Shown here: in pieces, positions 7,397 through 15,775 of the stretch
Position numbering within the stretch: position 1 is the stretch's first letter
Layout of the letters: each line of letters opens with the position of its first letter
Source: Nostoc sp. CHAB 5824
GTDB lineage: Bacteria > Cyanobacteriota > Cyanobacteriia > Cyanobacteriales > Nostocaceae
Length of the DNA: 64,000 nucleotides
Direction of reading: 5' to 3'
Assembly: GCF_020829665.1 (NCBI RefSeq)
Contig: NZ_JAIVFT010000003.1
Span: 248,001 to 312,000 of the forward strand
The notes under the pieces: generated by a model
Told to the model about the DNA's origin: nothing
Seen by the model: the letters and a program-made list of their open reading frames with translations, nothing else
Databases searched by the model: none
Made by a program: the position numbers and the translations under genes

Positions 7397-8977
7397 TTAT
7401 GGCATTTTCACAAATTTGTAGCCAGTGGTGCGTAGGCGTAGCCCGTCGTAGACATCGCCAACAACTTTCACTAGTTGCACTTCAGCATCGCGGCGATCGC
7501 CTGTAGGCAAAAACCGAATATTATCAAAAGCTCCGGAGGTTGAAAAGTCTCCTGAAGAAAGAGCCTGTTGTACCCCCTTTCGACTTGGTTCGCGGCTAAT
7601 TGCAACAATCAAAGCTTGTGTTGCATCATATGCAAGGGCAGTTCGCCAGTTCACATTAACCTTACCCCAAAGCTGCTCAGAAATAGAGAGAAAGGATGTG
7701 GCAGGATCGTTATCAATATGCCAAGGAACTGCCACAACCATATCAACTGCATCATCTCCCCCGATCTGCAATGTCTTTGGGGCATATACATCATCTCCAC
7801 CCAAGAGCTTTAAGCGTTTTTTGTTGACGGTAACTACCTGCAAAGCTTGATTTAGAGTATCTGTATTAGCAGCTAACATCAGTACTTTAGCATCCTTACT
7901 AATTGCTATTTGCACGCTGTCAGCAGCACTAAAATTCGGATCAGATAAGTCAAACTCATTTACAACCTCTCCTGTCGGTTTAATAGCCTTGATAAATTCA
8001 GATTTTAGAGACTTGCTGTAATTACTCTCGGAACTAAAAAAAACTGCTACCTTTTTCTGTTGCATGTCTTTAATCATGTAGTCTGCTAACTTTTTTGCGG
8101 CAACTTCATCGCTAGGAACTGTGCGAAAAATGTAAGGCTTAGAGTTGGTGGAAAGTTCAACAGAAGTACTGATGGCACTAATAGCTACAAGCTGTTCTGA
8201 ATTATAAATTTGTCCTGCTTCTAAGGTAACGTCGCTAGCATAGTGACCAACCACACCCAAAACATCAGGATTTTTGACTAAAGCTCTAGCAATTTGTTTA
8301 GCTACTTCTGAATCATCATCGTCTGATGCGATCGCTACCTTCAAAGGCACTCCCTGAATTTTTTTGGAGGAATTAATTTGATTCTGAGCTTGAGCCACCC
8401 CACGCAAAATCTCTAAAGAACCATTCGCATTATTTTTTAAGGGTACAGTTACAGCGATCGTGTAGCTTTTTGCATCACGAATTTGAGCATTGTTCAGAAA
8501 GATTCGTGCTTCTGGATCATTAGGCTTGTCTCTTAGCGATTCTTGCAACTTGGTAATTGCTTCTGGCCACTTTTTAGCTGCTATGGCATCTATCCCAGCC
8601 TGTTTGTTTGGGGAAACTACTTGTGGTATTAAACTTTTCTCGCCAAAACTGATGCGCCCTTGCACATCTTGTGTGTTCAATGGGTTAGATGTTGTTAAAG
8701 ATTCCCCTGTACTAGATGAGGTAGGTATAGGTACAGGTACAGATTCTCCGGTACTAGATGAGGTAGGTGTAGGTACAGATACTTCGGTACTAGATGAGGT
8801 AGGTGTAGATACAGATACATTCGGATTGGATGGGTTAGGCGTTGTTCCGGATACTGGAGTGGTCTTCGGGTATTTAACAGACAACCACGCCAGTAAGAAT
8901 GCCAATCCTATGAATAATGGAAAAAAAACAAAAAATATAAATAGTATTCTTTTGTTTCTCGGTTCAGACTCAGACAT
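7397..8977 (-). CDS. Branched-chain amino-acid type ABC transporter substrate-binding protein, membrane-anchored
   Basis: 526 residues. An N-terminal hydrophobic anchor (~10-32: ILFIFFVFFPLFIGLAFLLA) has no lipobox. A Pro/Thr/Ser-rich linker with tandem PTSSST repeats (~45-95) follows. A short TPR-like helical pair (AIDAIAAKKWPEAITKLQESL, DKPNDPEARIFL) leads into a type I periplasmic binding fold of the LivJ class (PLKNNANGSLEILRGVAQAQNQIN; VVGHYASDVTLEAGQIY; FRTVPSDEVAAKKLADYM). The C-terminal residues DVYDGLRLRT are encoded by a dispersed repeat (7428-7457). No permease or ATPase genes adjoin it, so it may be a ligand sensor or orphan receptor rather than a transporter part. The fold is assigned with good confidence; the ligand is unknown. 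Confidence 0.85.
   Translation of the reverse strand: MSESEPRNKRILFIFFVFFPLFIGLAFLLAWLSVKYPKTTPVSGTTPNPSNPNVSVSTPTSSSTEVSVPTPTSSSTGESVPVPIPTSSSTGESLTTSNPLNTQDVQGRISFGEKSLIPQVVSPNKQAGIDAIAAKKWPEAITKLQESLRDKPNDPEARIFLNNAQIRDAKSYTIAVTVPLKNNANGSLEILRGVAQAQNQINSSKKIQGVPLKVAIASDDDDSEVAKQIARALVKNPDVLGVVGHYASDVTLEAGQIYNSEQLVAISAISTSVELSTNSKPYIFRTVPSDEVAAKKLADYMIKDMQQKKVAVFFSSESNYSKSLKSEFIKAIKPTGEVVNEFDLSDPNFSAADSVQIAISKDAKVLMLAANTDTLNQALQVVTVNKKRLKLLGGDDVYAPKTLQIGGDDAVDMVVAVPWHIDNDPATSFLSISEQLWGKVNVNWRTALAYDATQALIVAISREPSRKGVQQALSSGDFSTSGAFDNIRFLPTGDRRDAEVQLVKVVGDVYDGLRLRTTGYKFVKMP
7428..7457. repeat. Dispersed TAGGC/CTACGCC repeat in the 3' end of the binding-protein gene
   Basis: On the minus strand the sequence GATGTCTACGACGGGC then TACGCCTACGC encodes part of the C-terminus (DVYDGLRLR). 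The same core recurs at 3707-3724, 15197-15214 and 28670-28690, so it is a mobile short repeat that has been accepted in frame. Confidence 0.6.
8709..8825. repeat. Tandem coding repeat for the PTSSST linker
   Basis: Three copies of a unit beginning GTACTAGATGAGGTAGGT start at 8709, 8751 and 8787, so spacing is 42 then 36 bp. Both periods are multiples of three, giving Pro/Thr/Ser linker repeats of unequal length in the binding protein. Copy number is likely to vary between strains. Confidence 0.8.
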
Positions 8978-9157
8978 AAGAGCGTTGCATAATTGAAGTA
9001 CAAATTCGAGCGATCGCTATTTATAACTGATGACAAAATCTAGTATAAGTGCAGGGGTAGCACCTTTGATTCAACTAAATCTCAGCATTAATATTTAACT
9101 ATTAACAACATAAGTTACTGAAATACTCGCTGCTTTGATTCATATAGAAATACTAGG

Positions 9158-10345
9158 TCAACTAGGTTGCTTGAGTAAACGACCCCGCCAAGTCCAACCC
9201 CAACCAGTCTCTGTCTTAATCACTGAAGCAATAGCCATAATTGCAACTAATAAACCTCCTAAGCAATGTAGCCACCAGTATTTTGGCGACGTATAAAATG
9301 CTTGTGCGGCCAAAGTTCGCAAATTGTACTGGAGACAAATAGCAATCAAAGCCAGACCAATCGTGAATAAGTCAATTGCTTGCCAACTAATTAAAAGACT
9401 TTTACCAAGCACAATCAATAGCACTAGCCAAGGAATTGAGTAAATACTCAGCATTAACAAAGCTAGGCAAATCATCAACAATACACTTCGTTGTGCACCT
9501 GAGTACAAAACTTTAGTCCAGCCTTCCCAAAGTGCTGCCCAAGAGCGATACATCCGTATTTGTGCTAAATTTGAGCCTAGTATATGTTGCAACTTCAAAG
9601 ACTTATGTTTAATCAGTCGAGCCAAAGCCACATCCTCAGCCACTTTATTAGCAACTGCTCTATGTCCTCCTACTGCTTCATAGGCTGAACGTCGAAATAG
9701 TAGAAAAGGGCCTGCTGCAAATGTTGTCTGTGTACTAGGATCTTTTACAACTTTGAAGTTAAGAGAAACAAGTAAATTAATAAATATTAGTGGCTGTACT
9801 AACCACTCTGCTAGACACTCACAAATAAGTGCTGGTATACAGTTTAATAAATCTATTTGTTCCAATTCTACTAATTGAATAGCTGTTTCGATTGCTTTGG
9901 CCTTTAGTTGGACATCAGCATCAAGAAAGAGTAAAAATTCTCCGTTAGTTTGTTCAGCACCTTGAGTGCAAGCCCAGTTTTTACCCATCCAGACATCTTC
10001 AACTGGTCGAGGTAGTCCTGGTAAAATTTTCAGTCTTGAATCATTCAGTTCTTCCTTAAGATTGTTAAGGATATTTAGAGTATCATCAGTAGATTGATCA
10101 TCTACTACCCAGACTTCAAGTTTATCAGCCGATAAAGTTGTATTCTTTAAAATTGATATTACACAAGAACGGATATTATCTGCTTCATTGTACGCAGGAA
10201 TAATCACTGAAACTTTGGAAAATATAAAATTAAGAGAATTATTTATTGGATACAAATGCATCTCGACAGTTGCACGTCGAAAATACGTTAAGTAGACAAT
10301 CAAGTTAATGAGAGAAATGCATAAAATTATTATAAGTATAATCAA
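9158..10345 (-). CDS. Membrane glycosyltransferase family 2
   Basis: 395 residues. An N-terminal membrane helix (~3-21) is followed by a GT-A fold: VSVIIPAYNEADNIRSC (nucleotide-sugar binding), VVDDQSTDDT and the DxD motif FLDADVQLK near residue 140. Acceptor-site motifs follow (ED in VAEDVALARLIKHK, and the Q/RxxRW-like region IRMYRSWAALWEGW). C-terminal membrane helices lie near 285-320 and 330-395. It has the same architecture as CruG at 47615-48853, including the M-Y segment before the W-rich motif, so it may act on a lipid or carotenoid acceptor. It is monocistronic. Acceptor and sugar are unknown. Confidence 0.85.
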   Translation of the reverse strand: MIILIIILCISLINLIVYLTYFRRATVEMHLYPINNSLNFIFSKVSVIIPAYNEADNIRSCVISILKNTTLSADKLEVWVVDDQSTDDTLNILNNLKEELNDSRLKILPGLPRPVEDVWMGKNWACTQGAEQTNGEFLLFLDADVQLKAKAIETAIQLVELEQIDLLNCIPALICECLAEWLVQPLIFINLLVSLNFKVVKDPSTQTTFAAGPFLLFRRSAYEAVGGHRAVANKVAEDVALARLIKHKSLKLQHILGSNLAQIRMYRSWAALWEGWTKVLYSGAQRSVLLMICLALLMLSIYSIPWLVLLIVLGKSLLISWQAIDLFTIGLALIAICLQYNLRTLAAQAFYTSPKYWWLHCLGGLLVAIMAIASVIKTETGWGWTWRGRLLKQPS

Positions 10346-10400
10346 GTTTTATTCACTCCATTCGATATATTTTATCAAGGCTTGGTTTGGCGTTACCAAT

Positions 10401-10450
10401 CAATGATATTGAATAATTTTTATTACAATAAAAATTATTCAATATCATTG
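10401..10450. repeat. Perfect 24-bp inverted repeat with 2-nt spacer
   Basis: Left arm 10401-10424 (CAATGATATTGAATAATTTT then TATT) and right arm 10427-10450 are exact reverse complements around AC. Outer bases (caaggcttgg near 10378, ccaaagcttg near 10454) pair imperfectly and extend the structure. It sits between the 3' end of the NACHT gene and the 5' end of the glycosyltransferase gene, both on the minus strand. A terminator role is possible, but no T-run follows. Confidence 0.85.
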
Positions 10451-10539
10451 TTCCAAAGCTTGAATACCCATCTTTAAAACTACCTCATATCACTAATTTC
10501 TCCATTCCAAGCTTCTATTCTTTCCTCTCTACTTTTCCT

Positions 10540-13044
10540 TCAAGAGGATATATCAGACAGATACTTCTGCAATAATGGGTGGATGAAGCGATAGTTACCA
10601 CCAACTTGTCGTAACAAGCCTCTCTTTGTGGCACAGTTGAGCAAACGAGCTAATTTCCAGGGAATATTTTTATTTTGCCAAAGCATGACGCGTAAAATAA
10701 AGTGTTTTATGCAAACTAAACCCGAATTTTCACCGTTAACCATTCCACTTAATAACCCAACCATTAAACCAACAGTTAGCCCAAACCAAACTCCATTATA
10801 GATACTTTTACCATAAAAAATCCACCAGATGTAGTCTGAGTTTTTATGGTAAATCCACCAAAATATAAAACTAATTATTCCACTAAACAAAAAACAGAAT
10901 ATTGATAATTTTCCAGCGTTTCTAAATGTTCTAATAATGCCATAATTAGGTTTTGCAAAATTTCCTACATTTGCATCTTTTCCAAAACCTAAAGCTATTC
11001 CAACAATTAACCCCACAAACAGCTGTAAAGAGAGTAACCCCCACAATAATTTATTCAATTGTCTAGAAGTATTATAAACCAACAATACATACTCTCGATT
11101 TTGAGCAAAAAGTAACATAAATATTAAAGAAATCATACCTCCACAAATTAAGATGCAAATCACTAAATAGTTCCTATTATTTCTAATGAATAATAGATTG
11201 GGAGTAATCTTAACAGTTCTTTCAGTCCCTAAAATTAACCAAATATTTATACCAAAAATTATAATTAAAGCTAATATACACCATAATGCAGCATTATCTA
11301 AAATTGGTGTCTTGGGAGGTTTAGTTAATGGTATAATAGCAATCTGTAATAAATTATTTATCCAAGGAATTTCTTGGACTAATTGTAAATTAGAAAAAAA
11401 GACCCATAATATTCCTACCATCAAAACAGATATTCCGGAAAAAAAAGCCCATAACATCCCCCTCCTAAAACTTTCTTTTGCTTGTAAGGGTGACCATTTT
11501 ATAGCATCTACAGAATTGATATTTTGATAATTTATTCGATAAAAAATAATTGAAGTAAGTAACCCAAATACGAACGGATCTAATAATTGAATTTTATCTT
11601 CTGGCACACAGTAGTTGAGTAGCAAACGTATAACGAAAGATATCACTCCAATTAGTAGATTTATCAGCACATGCACATTGTCATAAATTTGTTCACACAG
11701 CAAAAATATTAGCCCTGATACCAGCCCTGATAGCAGTCCGGATATCATTCCAACGCATAGAGAAATAATTGGATTGTGATAAATATGTAGATTCGTTCTG
11801 GAATCATAATTGAGTACTCCAGAAAGTAACCCACAAGACAGCCCACATAATAATCCCACAATCAGACTAACTATAAGTACATATGCCGAATGATGAGCTT
11901 TTGATGACAATAGCAATTTGGGCTGCATATTTTCAATTGCAAAGATCCCAGACTCTTGTTGCATTTGCTTTGCTAACCAAATTAGCCAGCCTTTGGCTTT
12001 ATCTTTTGAGTAACAACTACCATTTTTCCAATCGTTAAATATTAAGTCACTGTATGTCTGAAATATCAATTTTTTCTGAAGCTGTGTTGCTGAAAACTTA
12101 TCTTGATTTTTATAAATGAAAATCATGAGTTGAAGATATAAAGGTGTCGTTGCTAACTCTTGTAAATCCTGATATTTTCCTATCTCATTTTTCAATTTCT
12201 GCAAGGAATCACCTATCTTATCTAGCTCTTTATAAACTCTTTTTAGAGTTAGAGGTTCTAAATAAACTGCACTTTGAAAGTTTAATTTTTTAGAAGTCTC
12301 GTCATATTCTTTTCCCCGACAAGAAACTACGATTTCTATATTACGATCTTTAATAAATGTGTTTAAAGCATCAATACATAGGTCTTTTTCTTCTACTTCA
12401 TCTAGACCGTCTAGCAGCAGTAGTATCAGTTCTGGTTTATTAATCAAATAGTTTGCCGATTTCTCAGGAGTTTGATACTGAGTTTTTAGTTCTTTGACTA
12501 ACCATTTGTCAATCTCCTGCTTTTCCTTCCAAGAAGAAAGATTAAATACTAAAGGAATCCTTTGTGACTTGTCCTCTTCTGCACGTTCTCTTAGCTCACG
12601 CGCCAGTTCCAATAAAGTATTGGTTTTACCAGACCCAGGTTCACCTAAAATAAGCAGCGATCGCCCCTCACCAAGCTTGTCAAAGATTCCAATAACTCCT
12701 TGATGTGACTGAGGCGCTTGGGACTGGACACGTAATGCTAGCCCACTTCCCGAATTTCTATTCGGAGGATTTACTTTGTCTAGTTGTTCATTTATAGTCA
12801 ATTCAATAGATTCCAGCCCTCCAATCAAAGATTTCTTTAGAATGCCTTCAATCCAGTTAGTTTTGACTTTTTCCAGTAAAGCTTGACGATTCTTGCCTTG
12901 CTCGTCCGTTAGTTTTTGCTTCCCTGTCTCAGTAACGTGTAAATTTCCGATAGTAACAGAACCGCCAAATACAACTATTCCAATTTTGTCTGCAAGTTGT
13001 TTAAAATTAAGAAGATTACCAAAAAGGCTACGAAGATTATTCAT
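10540..13044 (-). CDS. NACHT-family STAND NTPase with polytopic membrane C-terminus
   Basis: 834 residues. A short N-terminal region (~1-110) contains LADKIGIVVFGGSVTIGNLHV. It is followed by a NACHT NTPase: Walker A GEPGSGKT at ~134-141, Walker B LLLLDGLDE at ~207-215, sensor-like VVSCRGKEY near 240, and a winged-helix-like region to ~370. From ~390 to ~780 there are about ten hydrophobic, often Gly-rich membrane helices (e.g. VSLIVGLLCGLSCGLLSGVL, FGLTVGLMVGLLSGMV). A short soluble tail ends RFIHPLLQKYLSDIS, the typical 'FxHxxxQEYL' end of the NACHT module. NACHT proteins are NTP-driven oligomerising switches, and some bacterial ones are antiphage. A membrane output (depolarisation or anchoring) is inference. 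No clear partner apart from the small ORF at 13185. Confidence 0.85.
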   Translation of the reverse strand: MNNLRSLFGNLLNFKQLADKIGIVVFGGSVTIGNLHVTETGKQKLTDEQGKNRQALLEKVKTNWIEGILKKSLIGGLESIELTINEQLDKVNPPNRNSGSGLALRVQSQAPQSHQGVIGIFDKLGEGRSLLILGEPGSGKTNTLLELARELRERAEEDKSQRIPLVFNLSSWKEKQEIDKWLVKELKTQYQTPEKSANYLINKPELILLLLDGLDEVEEKDLCIDALNTFIKDRNIEIVVSCRGKEYDETSKKLNFQSAVYLEPLTLKRVYKELDKIGDSLQKLKNEIGKYQDLQELATTPLYLQLMIFIYKNQDKFSATQLQKKLIFQTYSDLIFNDWKNGSCYSKDKAKGWLIWLAKQMQQESGIFAIENMQPKLLLSSKAHHSAYVLIVSLIVGLLCGLSCGLLSGVLNYDSRTNLHIYHNPIISLCVGMISGLLSGLVSGLIFLLCEQIYDNVHVLINLLIGVISFVIRLLLNYCVPEDKIQLLDPFVFGLLTSIIFYRINYQNINSVDAIKWSPLQAKESFRRGMLWAFFSGISVLMVGILWVFFSNLQLVQEIPWINNLLQIAIIPLTKPPKTPILDNAALWCILALIIIFGINIWLILGTERTVKITPNLLFIRNNRNYLVICILICGGMISLIFMLLFAQNREYVLLVYNTSRQLNKLLWGLLSLQLFVGLIVGIALGFGKDANVGNFAKPNYGIIRTFRNAGKLSIFCFLFSGIISFIFWWIYHKNSDYIWWIFYGKSIYNGVWFGLTVGLMVGLLSGMVNGENSGLVCIKHFILRVMLWQNKNIPWKLARLLNCATKRGLLRQVGGNYRFIHPLLQKYLSDISS

Positions 13045-13184
13045 ATTAGATTTTTATGACTTTATAAGACTAATCTCGTTAAGAAATCTTGTAATAAATT
13101 ACAGTACTTATATTTATTAACTTGAAATCCAGCCTGTAATTTTGTCCGCTAACTTACCAATTCTTGAAGACTGAATACTAAAGG

Positions 13185-13397
13185 TTAATTCATTGTAAAG
13201 TCGGTAATTGAGAGATTAGCATTATCTTGAACTACGATGCCAATTTTGTCCGCTAATTTACTGCTAGGTGATTGAGGCGAAGGTTTGGGTAATAGGGTAA
13301 GCCAGACAGTATTGTCTTGATGAAACTGTTGTTGTAGTGCTGACAGGTGCGGAAATACAGATAAGACATCTTTTGTAGATACACCTAAACCTCCCAA
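13185..13397 (-). CDS. Small ORF sharing the LADKIGIVV motif with the NACHT protein
   Basis: 70 residues from TTG 13397, the only usable start since no ATG is in frame before the stop at 13449. The ORF could instead be the tail of a lost gene, because codons upstream read plausibly (LFRISIRNFDLGGLGVS). Its C-terminus KLADKIGIVVQDNANLSITDF matches the N-terminal segment of the NACHT protein just downstream (LADKIGIVVFGGSVTIGNL). After the stop, a one-base frame change gives another KLADKI at 13137-13157. It may be a stand-alone adaptor/effector domain for the NACHT protein or the remnant of a duplicated N-terminus. Function unknown. Confidence 0.4.
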   Translation of the reverse strand: MGGLGVSTKDVLSVFPHLSALQQQFHQDNTVWLTLLPKPSPQSPSSKLADKIGIVVQDNANLSITDFTMN

Positions 13398-13763
13398 GTC
13401 AAAATTACGTATAGATATTCTAAATAAATTTAAATTAGAGTTTATTTGTTAATTTATTTATATACTATTAGTTATTTAAACGTGTATTCAATGCATATAA
13501 GACCATTAATGGTTACAAAATACACTGAAAGTAATTTTTCTTAAAGTTCGTTGACAAAAATTATCCAAAAATAGAAAGTTTGGGCGGATGTAGGGTATTG
13601 ATAATATACTTCAATTGGTGTATATGAGGAAATCGACAATCGCAACATTTTTACCTGGGTCAGCGATCGCACAGGGAGCAGCTACAATCATGAAGTTACT
13701 CCTGAGGATATCTTTAGCAGACTTCAACTCCCTCGCGATAAAATTTCATCCTTCATCCTTTCT
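13398..13763. other. Intergenic region with a possible gene remnant
   Basis: AT-rich to ~13560. Between 13605 and ~13760 one plus-strand frame reads YEEIDNRNIFTWVSDR, then YNHEVTPEDIFSRLQLPRDK, with codon use like a real gene but no start codon. It may be the tail of a lost gene. An alternative frame with ATG at 13624 (the first methionine after the apparent TTG start at 13615) gives a less protein-like product and is not called. Confidence 0.3.
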
Positions 13764-14714
13764 TCAGTATCCTGCCTGCTTGTCTACGACATTCCGCAAA
13801 GGCTGACCAGTTTGGTAGCGTTTGAGATTGTCGAGAAATAGTTGTGCTACGCGCTCCCTCAGCGGTGGTGAAACGGCTGAACAATGGGGTGTAATAAAGG
13901 CGTTCGGTAATGACCACAAGGGACTTTCTGGTGGCAGAGGTTCTGTAGCCACTGTATCTAATCCAGCACCAGCAATCCATCCCTCACGTAGTGCAGTAAG
14001 TAATGCGGTTTCATCTACTATTGCACCACGAGCGATGTTAATTAAGTAAGCAGACTGACGCATAGAGCGCAATGCAGCTTCATCGATCAAGCCTTTAGTT
14101 TCAGGGGTTAGCGGTGTAGCAATTACTACATAATCGGCAGCCGGGAGGAGCGATCGCCACTGATTGGCACCCACAACCTTATCAAAATTTGGTAGAGGTT
14201 CGGGATGGCGACGGCTACCCCAAACTCGAACTCCAAAGGCTTTAGCACGAGATGCGATCGCCTGACCTATATTCCCTGTGCCGAGAATTAATAAAGTCGC
14301 GTCTGCCAACTCTTCGAGCAACACTCCTCTTACCCAAGTGTGTTCATCCTGCAAAGTTTGCAATTTCCGCAGATTCTTGGCGTGATAGAGCATGAATGCC
14401 AGTACAAACTCCGAAATTGGAATTGCGTGAACCCCTGCGCCATTAGTGAGGATAATGTCCTTTTGCAAAAAAGTTGGCGTGAGGATGTGATTCACGCCAG
14501 CACTTGGTGACTGTTGCCAACGCAGTGCGGGTGCCGCTGTCAGTACTTTCTCAAGAGTAGAGGTTTTCAGGTAAAATCCGTTGACATAAACTTCTGCATC
14601 ACTGGCATCACCATCGAGATTACCTTCACTATCCACCTCCACAACATCTATATTAGATGGTAGATGTGGCTCAATATCAGCAATGAGATGATCGGGTAAA
14701 ATTAGTTTCACCAT
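13764..14714 (-). CDS. D-2-hydroxyacid dehydrogenase, NAD(P)-dependent
   Basis: 316 residues of the D-isomer 2-hydroxyacid dehydrogenase family, which interconvert 2-oxo acids and D-2-hydroxy acids. The N-terminal catalytic lobe contains SPSAGVNHILTP. The Rossmann motif GTGNIGQ lies near residue 146. The catalytic triad is visible: Arg in INIARGAIVDE (~230), Glu in ATEPLPPESPLW (~258) and His in FITPHCSAVSP (~278). It is followed by a close paralogue at 14810-15775 and, further upstream on the same strand, ssuB-ssuC-ssuD, so it is probably co-transcribed with sulfonate uptake genes. A role in handling an oxo or hydroxy acid released from an organosulfur compound is inference. Confidence 0.9.
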   Translation of the reverse strand: MVKLILPDHLIADIEPHLPSNIDVVEVDSEGNLDGDASDAEVYVNGFYLKTSTLEKVLTAAPALRWQQSPSAGVNHILTPTFLQKDIILTNGAGVHAIPISEFVLAFMLYHAKNLRKLQTLQDEHTWVRGVLLEELADATLLILGTGNIGQAIASRAKAFGVRVWGSRRHPEPLPNFDKVVGANQWRSLLPAADYVVIATPLTPETKGLIDEAALRSMRQSAYLINIARGAIVDETALLTALREGWIAGAGLDTVATEPLPPESPLWSLPNAFITPHCSAVSPPLRERVAQLFLDNLKRYQTGQPLRNVVDKQAGY

Positions 14715-14777
14715 TTGCTACTCCCTAATTCCATTTTAAATTTTGGATTATGCAACCCAATCGGCAGCACCTCTTCA

Positions 14778-14805
14778 TTTTTAATTTTTAATTTTTAATT
14801 TTTAA
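14778..14805. repeat. Heptanucleotide short tandem repeat, four copies of TTTTTAA
   Basis: Four exact 7-bp units between the two hydroxyacid dehydrogenase genes. Short tandem heptamers are a known feature of heterocystous cyanobacteria. Confidence 0.85.
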
Positions 14806-14809
14806 TTGT

Positions 14810-15775
14810 TTAGTATCCTGCTTTTTTGTCTACTATATTTCGTAATGGCTGACCAGCTTGGTAACGCTTCAGATTGTCAATAAATAGCGCTATTGAACGC
14901 TGTTTACTTTTTGGTGAATGGCCGGAAGTATGAGGTGTGATAAAGATGTTAGGAAGTGACCACAAAGGACTTTCTGGTGGTAACGGTTCTGAGTTAACTG
15001 TGTCTAATGCTGCACCTGCAATCCAACCTTCTGTGAGCGCTTTTATTAATGCCGATTCATCGACTACGCCACCGCGAGCAATATTAATTAGATAGGCATG
15101 TTTTGGGAGCGATCGCAATACAGATTCATCAATAAATTCCTTGGTTTCTGGAGTTAGTGGTGTCGCAATAACTACATAATCAACTCCTGGTAGAAGCGAT
15201 GCCTACGGCGGTAAACTACGCCATTCATCAGCACTCACTACTTTATCAAAATTTGGTAGCTCTTGGGGATGACGACGACTGCCAATAATTCTTAAGCCAA
15301 ACGGTTTAGCACGGGCGGCAATTTCTTGACCAATACCACCAGCGCCAATAATTAGCAAGGTTGCATCTGTCAACTCTTGGATGGCAAAGCCTCTTTTCCA
15401 GTGACGTTCTGCTTGTAAAGCATATAATTCCTGTAGATGCTTGGCATGAGCCAGTATATAAGTGATCACAAATTCTGCGATCGGAATTCCATGCACTCCG
15501 GCCCCATTTGTGAGTATAATATCTCTTTCTAAATAAGTTGGTGTCAAGATGTGATTTACACCTGCATTTGGTGCATGATGCCAACGCAGCGCAGGTGCTG
15601 CTTCTAGTATTTTATGCAGTGTCGGACTTCTGGATAAAAACCAACTAAAATAAACTTCAGCATCGCTAGCATCCCCGTCTAAATTCCCTTCAACATCTAC
15701 CCTGACAACCTCTGTCTCAGGCGGTAGATGAGGCTCAATGTCAGCAACGAGGTCGAGCGGTAAGATCAGTTTCAT
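14810..15775 (-). pseudogene. Second D-2-hydroxyacid dehydrogenase, interrupted by an in-frame amber codon
   Basis: Paralogue of the adjacent 13764-14714 gene, alignable over its full length (321 codons plus stop). It keeps the Rossmann motif GAGGIGQ and all catalytic residues (Arg in INIARGGVVDE, Glu in NSEPLPPESPLW, His in FITPHTSGHSP). The frame is open except for TAG at 15203-15205. The stop lies inside an 18-bp insertion (15197-15214). Removing it restores EWRSLLPGVDYVVIATP, matching QWRSLLPAADYVVIATP in the paralogue. Either the gene is recently dead, giving a 190-residue fragment and possibly a re-initiated one from ATG 15118, or the amber is read through. The first is more likely. Confidence 0.88.
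15197..15214. repeat. 18-bp dispersed-repeat insertion carrying a stop codon
   Basis: The plus-strand sequence CGATGCCTACGGCGGTAA belongs to the GATGCCTACGGCGGGC repeat family also present at 28670-28690. On the coding strand it reads tta ccg ccg TAG gca tcg and is absent from the neighbouring paralogue. Confidence 0.75.

Noticed and set aside
8490..8996. 168-residue plus-strand ORF with VLDEVG repeats
   Set aside because: Antisense of the PTSSST linker repeats of the binding protein.
13615..13806. 63-residue plus-strand ORF
   Set aside because: Overlaps the 3' end of the dehydrogenase; the product has no protein-like pattern. The better frame in this area is reported only as a possible remnant.
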